A stretch of 64,000 bases of DNA, taken from NCBI GenBank assembly GCA_965198725.1, contig CBDAPX010000001.1:372001-436000 (forward strand). The letters run 5' to 3'. This document shows positions 60,809 to 64,000 of this stretch, piece by piece. The stretch's first letter is position 1. Each line of letters opens with the position of its first letter. The stretch is from CBDAPX01 sp965198725. GTDB lineage: Bacteria; Pseudomonadota; Alphaproteobacteria; Rhodobacterales; Rhodobacteraceae. The translations under genes were made by a program, and so were the position numbers. The notes under the pieces are model-generated. The model was not told the DNA's origin and ran no database searches. It saw nothing but the letters and a program-made list of their open reading frames with translations.

Positions 60809-61147
60809 GTGAAAATCACGGTAATGTTGCAGGCTGGATTGCCTGGTGATCCCGAAACACAAGTTCATGTAAGCGGCGAAACTGTCACCGTTGACGGAGT
60901 GGCCCTTGATTTGGCCGGAGTTGATGAGGGTGGACAGGGAATTGTTGAGCCGGCCGAAGGGGAGGATAGCCCCTTTGTCGGCCCGATTACGCGGGAGGCT
61001 GGCGAGATATCCCTTGTGTTGCGCTTCCGTTTCGACCCGCTGACTGCAATCCCGAACCAGCCAGCTGTTCCTATTGTCCAGGTTGTAACAGATGGCGCGT
61101 TGCCTGACCCGGTGGCGCGTATTGAGGAAAAGGGGGGCTTGGAATGA
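60809..61147 (+). CDS. Small fibre-region protein, unknown
   Basis: The 112-residue acidic protein (MKITVMLQAGLPGDPETQVH, VDGVALDLAGVDEGGQGIVE, LRFRFDPLTAIPNQ) starts at a GTG with AAGGAG before it. It is strand-rich with no membrane segment and overlaps the next gene as ATGA. I do not recognise a family. It may act with the fibre. Confidence 0.55.
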   Translation: MKITVMLQAGLPGDPETQVHVSGETVTVDGVALDLAGVDEGGQGIVEPAEGEDSPFVGPITREAGEISLVLRFRFDPLTAIPNQPAVPIVQVVTDGALPDPVARIEEKGGLE

Positions 61148-61548
61148 AATTGATGATTAAGACAGCGGACCAAATCCGCAATGAACACCGCGTGCAATTG
61201 AAAGCAAGGCTGGCGCGCATTCGTTGGGAGTATCAGGTGGGCGGCCTGGCGCTGGCGGACGGGACCGAAATCCGCACTGATGACGCGACCCGCGCGGCCT
61301 TGTCCCAGGCGGTTACAAGTTTTGCGGCCGGTGCCCTGTCGGGGGTAGTGCCCTGGAAAATGGCGGATGGTGCCTGGCGAGATTTGAGCCAGGCTGACCT
61401 GATTGCAATCAACGCCGCTGTGGCTGGCCACGTCCAGATTGCATTTGCCGCCGAACGGCAGGTGAGCGCGCAGATAGAGGCCGCGGCCGACCTGGCTGGT
61501 TTTGATGTGTATGGTGCGTTCTCGGCAAGCATAGAGGCCGCCACATGA
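61144..61548 (+). CDS. DUF4376-like fibre-region protein
   Basis: The 134-residue protein (IRNEHRVQLKARLARIRWEY, VGGLALADGTEIRTDDATRA, VPWKMADGAWRDLSQADLIA, INAAVAGHVQIAFAAERQVS) has the arrangement of DUF4376 domains: a strand with the (G)xxxxTDxxS-type region, then the WKxxDGxW loop and helices. Such domains sit at the end of phage tail fibre regions. It overlaps both neighbours by four bases. Confidence 0.8.
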   Translation: MKLMIKTADQIRNEHRVQLKARLARIRWEYQVGGLALADGTEIRTDDATRAALSQAVTSFAAGALSGVVPWKMADGAWRDLSQADLIAINAAVAGHVQIAFAAERQVSAQIEAAADLAGFDVYGAFSASIEAAT

Positions 61549-62096
61549 TCCCGCGCGATACGCTGGCGCAGCTGCGCGTTGATTATCACCCCGCCGCGGA
61601 TGGCGGGCTGGACGCCTGGGCCGGGTTCCGTGGTGATCTGGTGCAGGGGGATTGTGTGATTTTCGCGCTGGCCTTGGCCTGGCGCCTGGCTGGGCGATCC
61701 TGGCCGCGGTTTATCTGGCATCTGTTGAGCCGAAAAACCGCGATCTGGCGCGCCTGGAGCGCAGGCGCAGGGCGGCCCCATGCGGTGCTGTATCATCGTG
61801 GCGCTGGCTTTGCGGATAATCTGGCGCCCACCTGGGCCTCGGCATCTGCGCATCGGCTGCGCTATCGCTGGCCGTTTCCGGCGGTGATCGTAAAGCTGGC
61901 CCTTGGACCGTTGTTTTTGTGGCTCAATTGCATGATAAATCGTGCAAAGGGTCAAATAGGTGTTCGACATGGCAAAGGGAACGGGATTTATAGCCGATTT
62001 GTTGGCGTGGCTGCAAAGCGATGCTGGCGCGGCGGCGATTGCAGGGGCCGCGGGTGGTTTGGTGCGGTGGTTGACCCTGCGCGAACACTGGTCTGA
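61545..62096 (+). CDS. Transglutaminase-like cysteine peptidase-like phage protein
   Basis: The first 125 residues look like a papain/transglutaminase-like fold: GDLVQGDCVIFALALAWRLA with the cysteine, RPHAVLYHRGAGFADNLAPT with histidine and aspartate. The C-terminal part from about residue 140 lies in the sequence of the next gene (overlap of 128 bases) and looks out-of-frame, so the natural stop may have been lost. The active-site set Cys-His-Asp is present. A role in lysis or host modification is possible. Confidence 0.6.
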   Translation: MIPRDTLAQLRVDYHPAADGGLDAWAGFRGDLVQGDCVIFALALAWRLAGRSWPRFIWHLLSRKTAIWRAWSAGAGRPHAVLYHRGAGFADNLAPTWASASAHRLRYRWPFPAVIVKLALGPLFLWLNCMINRAKGQIGVRHGKGNGIYSRFVGVAAKRCWRGGDCRGRGWFGAVVDPARTLV

Positions 62097-62316
62097 TGGG
62101 GTGGTGTCGCTGGTGGTGGGGAGCATTTGCGCCCTGTACCTCGGCCCGCTGGTTGAGCCGATGCTGGCGCCGGTGGTTGGCAAAATATCGGGCCAGGCCG
62201 ATGCGGCCGGCTTTTCCTCTTTTGTTGTCGGCCTCGGCGGCATCGGCATGGCGGGTTTCGTGATCGAAACGCTGCGCCAGTTCCGGGGAAAGGGGGCCGC
62301 TGATGGCGAAAGCTGA
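61969..62316 (+). CDS. Holin-like membrane protein
   Basis: The 115-residue protein has hydrophobic segments (AAAIAGAAGGLVRWL weak, SLVVGSICALYLGPLVEPML, SSFVVGLGGIGMAGFVIETL) and a charged C-terminus. Two to three transmembrane helices and a position before the endolysin fit a holin, which sets lysis timing by opening the membrane. The ATG at 61969 (MAKGTG) is preferred over one at 61960. Confidence 0.7.
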   Translation: MAKGTGFIADLLAWLQSDAGAAAIAGAAGGLVRWLTLREHWSDGVVSLVVGSICALYLGPLVEPMLAPVVGKISGQADAAGFSSFVVGLGGIGMAGFVIETLRQFRGKGAADGES

Positions 62317-62446
62317 GGCCGCAAAACGGGCGGCCCAACGGGCGGCCCGGCGCGAAATCAAGTTTTTGGTGATTGCTGCCCTGGCCGTTCTGGCCTGGCT
62401 GGCTGTCGCCTGGTTGAGGGGGCAGACATGTTTCGGGATCGGGTAG
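62303..62446 (+). CDS. Small membrane protein in lysis cassette
   Basis: A 47-residue protein with a basic N-terminus (AEAAKRAAQRAARREIKF) and one transmembrane helix (LVIAALAVLAWLAVAWL). It overlaps the holin gene and the endolysin start. Its size and topology suit an i-spanin or an antiholin. The TAG stop at 62444-62446 is not in CTAGG. Confidence 0.6.
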   Translation: MAKAEAAKRAAQRAARREIKFLVIAALAVLAWLAVAWLRGQTCFGIG

Positions 62447-63204
62447 AGAATGCCCAGCGGGTGCTGCGCGCGGCCGCGGGATACAGGGGCGCCATAGATG
62501 GCGATCCGGGAAAGCAAAGCCTGGCCGCCGCCTGGCGCGTGGTCGGCCGGCGATCTGGTCACAGTTCCGGTTGGCCGGCCGAGCGCCATGTGATTGCAGC
62601 GGCCCAGCTGGTCCTGGCGGCGCAAGGCTTTGAGCCTGGCCCCGCCGATGGGCTTTGGGGCACCCGCACCGATGGCGCCTTTCGTGAATGGCGCGCCCGC
62701 GGCCTTGGGGTGCCCTTTGTGGATCGATCCGGGGAGTTTGGCACCCAGGCCGATCTGGAGCGGGTTTTCGGCCCGGCGGGTGGCCCGCAATGCACCGCCG
62801 GCCGGGTTGTTCCGCCCTGGCGCATGGTTCTGGCTTGGGATACCCGCCGCCAAATCGAGGTGATCCGCTGTCATGAGCGGGTCGAGGCCTCGGCCCAGCG
62901 GGCCTTTGACCGGATCGGCGCGGCCTATAGCCCGGCCGAAATCCGCGACCTTGGCCTGCATCTGTTTGGTGGCTGTTTCAATTACCGAAAGATGCGCGGC
63001 GGTTCCCGTCTCTCTACCCATGCCTATGGTGTGGCAAAGGATTTCGACCCGGCCCGCAACCGGCTGACCTGGGGGCGGGACCGCGCCCGCCTGGCCCAGC
63101 CAGACGCGGCCGCCTTTTGGGCGGCCTGGGAGGCCGAGGGGTGGACCAGCTTAGGGCGTGCCCGAAATTACGACTGGATGCACGTCCAGGCGCCGGGGAT
63201 TTGA
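62428..63204 (+). CDS. Endolysin (M15-type peptidase with binding domain)
   Basis: The 258-residue protein has an N-terminal peptidoglycan-binding-like domain (VIAAAQLVLAAQGFEPGPAD, GLWGTRTDGAFREW) and a C-terminal M15 (VanY-like) peptidase with FGGCFNYRKMRGGSRLSTHA, YGVAKDFDPARNRL and NYDWMHVQAPGI. The zinc ligands His (STHAYG), Asp (KDFDP) and His (DWMHVQ) are present. It cleaves peptidoglycan at host lysis. The start overlaps the preceding gene. Confidence 0.9.
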   Translation: MFRDRVENAQRVLRAAAGYRGAIDGDPGKQSLAAAWRVVGRRSGHSSGWPAERHVIAAAQLVLAAQGFEPGPADGLWGTRTDGAFREWRARGLGVPFVDRSGEFGTQADLERVFGPAGGPQCTAGRVVPPWRMVLAWDTRRQIEVIRCHERVEASAQRAFDRIGAAYSPAEIRDLGLHLFGGCFNYRKMRGGSRLSTHAYGVAKDFDPARNRLTWGRDRARLAQPDAAAFWAAWEAEGWTSLGRARNYDWMHVQAPGI

Positions 63205-63206
63205 TC

Positions 63207-63605
63207 ATGCGGCGCGTGATCCTGATCTGGGTGGCCGTGTCAATCTTGGCGCTGTTGGGGGCCTGCAGCCCGGCGCAGATCGCCAAGGGGGTTCTAAGCA
63301 CCGGCGGGCCGAAAGTGGCCGCCAATGTCCAGGCCGGCAAAACAAATGCGCAGGTTCTGGGGCGGGCGCAGCTGACCGATCAACGGCTGGTGCGCCCCCA
63401 GGCCCGCACCATCGAACAATCGGCGGGCGAAACCGGCGTGCGGGCCGAGGCGGTGCAATCCGTCACGGTGCGCAATGAGGCGCCACCCTGGGTTTGGGTG
63501 GTGGCCATCCTGGCGGTGGGCCTGGCCGCTGCATCGCTGACAGATGAATTGCGCGACTGGCTGGCCCGGCGCAGAAAGAAAGGGGCGGCCAATGCTGACC
63601 AGTAA
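63207..63605 (+). CDS. Lysis-cassette lipoprotein with C-terminal helix
   Basis: The 132-residue protein has a lipoprotein-type signal (ILIWVAVSILALLGACSPAQ) and a second hydrophobic segment near its end (WVWVVAILAVGLAAASL) followed by a charged tail. A lipidated N-terminus and a transmembrane C-terminus in one chain is the architecture of a unimolecular spanin, which spans both membranes at lysis. The middle (about 80 residues) is helical. The spanin assignment is inferred from this topology and its place after the endolysin. Confidence 0.65.
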   Translation: MRRVILIWVAVSILALLGACSPAQIAKGVLSTGGPKVAANVQAGKTNAQVLGRAQLTDQRLVRPQARTIEQSAGETGVRAEAVQSVTVRNEAPPWVWVVAILAVGLAAASLTDELRDWLARRRKKGAANADQ

Positions 63606-64000
63606 CCAGCGCCAGGTGATTGACCTGCGCGACCGTAACAAGCTGACATGGCGCGAGATCGCGGAACAAACCGGCCGCGACAAGCGCAATCTGGCGCGCG
63701 ACTACAAGGCCGGCAAAAAGAAGCTGGCCGAGAAATCTGCCCGGCTTGATCCTGGCATTCAGGAAACCCTGACGAAATTCGACATGGGCACCTTGCCTGG
63801 TTTGCATTCCGGCTGGGTGCACAAAGAGGATGAAAACACCGGGGAATGGGTTTCGTCCTATTTCTTCCTGGGCCAGGATGACCAGCCAAGCGCGGTGGAC
63901 TTGGAAACCGTTATGGCCTCGGCCATCGGCAAGGTGTTTTCGGGTGATCTGGCCGCGCCTGCGCGCCCGGCCCCATCGGGCGAAAGCCTGCTGGTGGTCG
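63592..64000 (+). CDS. HTH-containing phage protein (cut by window end)
   Basis: From the ATG overlapping the previous stop, 136 residues are visible. There is a helix-turn-helix at the N-terminus (QRQVIDLRDRNKLTWREIAE, QTGRDKRNLARDYKAGK), then FDMGTLPGLHSGWVHKEDEN, WVSSYFFLGQDDQPSAVDLE and FSGDLAAPARPAPSGESLLV, where the window ends. Proteins with such a front end can continue into a metallophosphoesterase domain, but that part is not in view. It could be another regulator or a DNA-processing enzyme. Confidence 0.7.
   Translation, partial: MLTSNQRQVIDLRDRNKLTWREIAEQTGRDKRNLARDYKAGKKKLAEKSARLDPGIQETLTKFDMGTLPGLHSGWVHKEDENTGEWVSSYFFLGQDDQPSAVDLETVMASAIGKVFSGDLAAPARPAPSGESLLVV

Larger units (their letters stand above)
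27792..64000. mobile_element. Prophage, siphovirus type with HK97-like head, extends past window end
   Basis: From 27792 on, nearly all genes are of phage type, tightly packed and often overlapping as ATGA. The order is early leftward genes, methyltransferase, integrase, repressor, Cro-like protein, replication, terminase, portal, protease, capsid, connectors, tail, fibre and lysis. The left edge is defined only by IS element B, so the natural left attachment site appears deleted. The right edge is beyond 64000. Several genes carry stops or a frameshift, so the prophage is probably defective, though most structural genes are intact. Confidence 0.95.

Noticed and set aside
27792..64000. Stop codon reassignment (TAG read as Gln) in the prophage
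   Set aside because: TAG serves as an ordinary terminal stop in the repressor and a lysis gene, two further lesions are TAA and one is a frameshift, and I saw no suppressor tRNA. Mutational decay is simpler.

Overview
This window comes from a GC-rich alphaproteobacterium, most likely a Roseobacter-group member of the Rhodobacteraceae. The pointers are a Hint-domain surface protein, a DnaE2-type polymerase, the gpmI-envC-ctpA gene order, a Rieske protein relative and a GTA-like tail gene order. This placement is inferred from protein family resemblance, since no database was searched.

Region 1 (1-7306) looks like the end of an integrative island abutting a tRNA-Pro gene. It holds the 3' part of a DUF3604 gene, an IS3-family element (1606-2923) between two broken genes (a LysR regulator and an alpha/beta hydrolase), a frameshifted AraC-type regulator, a second IS3-family element (4708-5923) and a tyrosine integrase beside the tRNA. 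At least four genes here are pseudogenes, so the segment is decaying.

Region 2 (7307-26574) is core chromosome: an EamA transporter, leuB, a Rieske-like protein that has lost its cluster ligands, polA, a Hint-domain protein, a 2-keto-4-pentenoate hydratase homologue, a zinc-finger protein, an ABC ATPase, a DUF1203 protein, a Stf0-like sulfotransferase, an orphan dnaE2 with a shortened C-terminus, and the gpmI-envC-ctpA cluster. A truncated SDR gene ends it, cut by a second, nearly identical copy of the 4.7 kb IS in the opposite orientation (26575-27791).

Region 3 (27792-64000, running off the window) is a large prophage of siphovirus type with an HK97-like head. It has a short plus-strand remnant (27.9-28.9 kb), a leftward early block of small genes plus a methylase-like gene (28.9-31.4 kb), a degenerate resolvase-like gene with a C5-cytosine methyltransferase, integrase, HTH gene and repressor (33-35.1 kb), and then a rightward programme: Cro-like protein, replication (primase, D5-type helicase), a 500-bp region with repeated TTGGCACT motifs, HNH, terminase, portal, protease, capsid, connectors, tail, tip protein, fibre, lysis genes and an HTH protein cut by the window end.

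The most notable observation is that several prophage genes carry in-frame stops or a frameshift while the sequence beyond stays clearly coding. Every in-frame TAG found lies in the context CTAGG, one C-to-T change from CCAGG, the kind of site a Dcm-like C5 methylase marks. The prophage encodes a C5 methylase, so methylation-driven deamination of a resident, probably defective prophage is a testable idea. Other points worth a second look are the iteron-like region at 40.6-40.9 kb, a TerS-TerL fusion, 126-bp tandem repeats in the tail-tip gene, the ligand-less Rieske protein, and the IS-mediated loss of the prophage/SDR junction.
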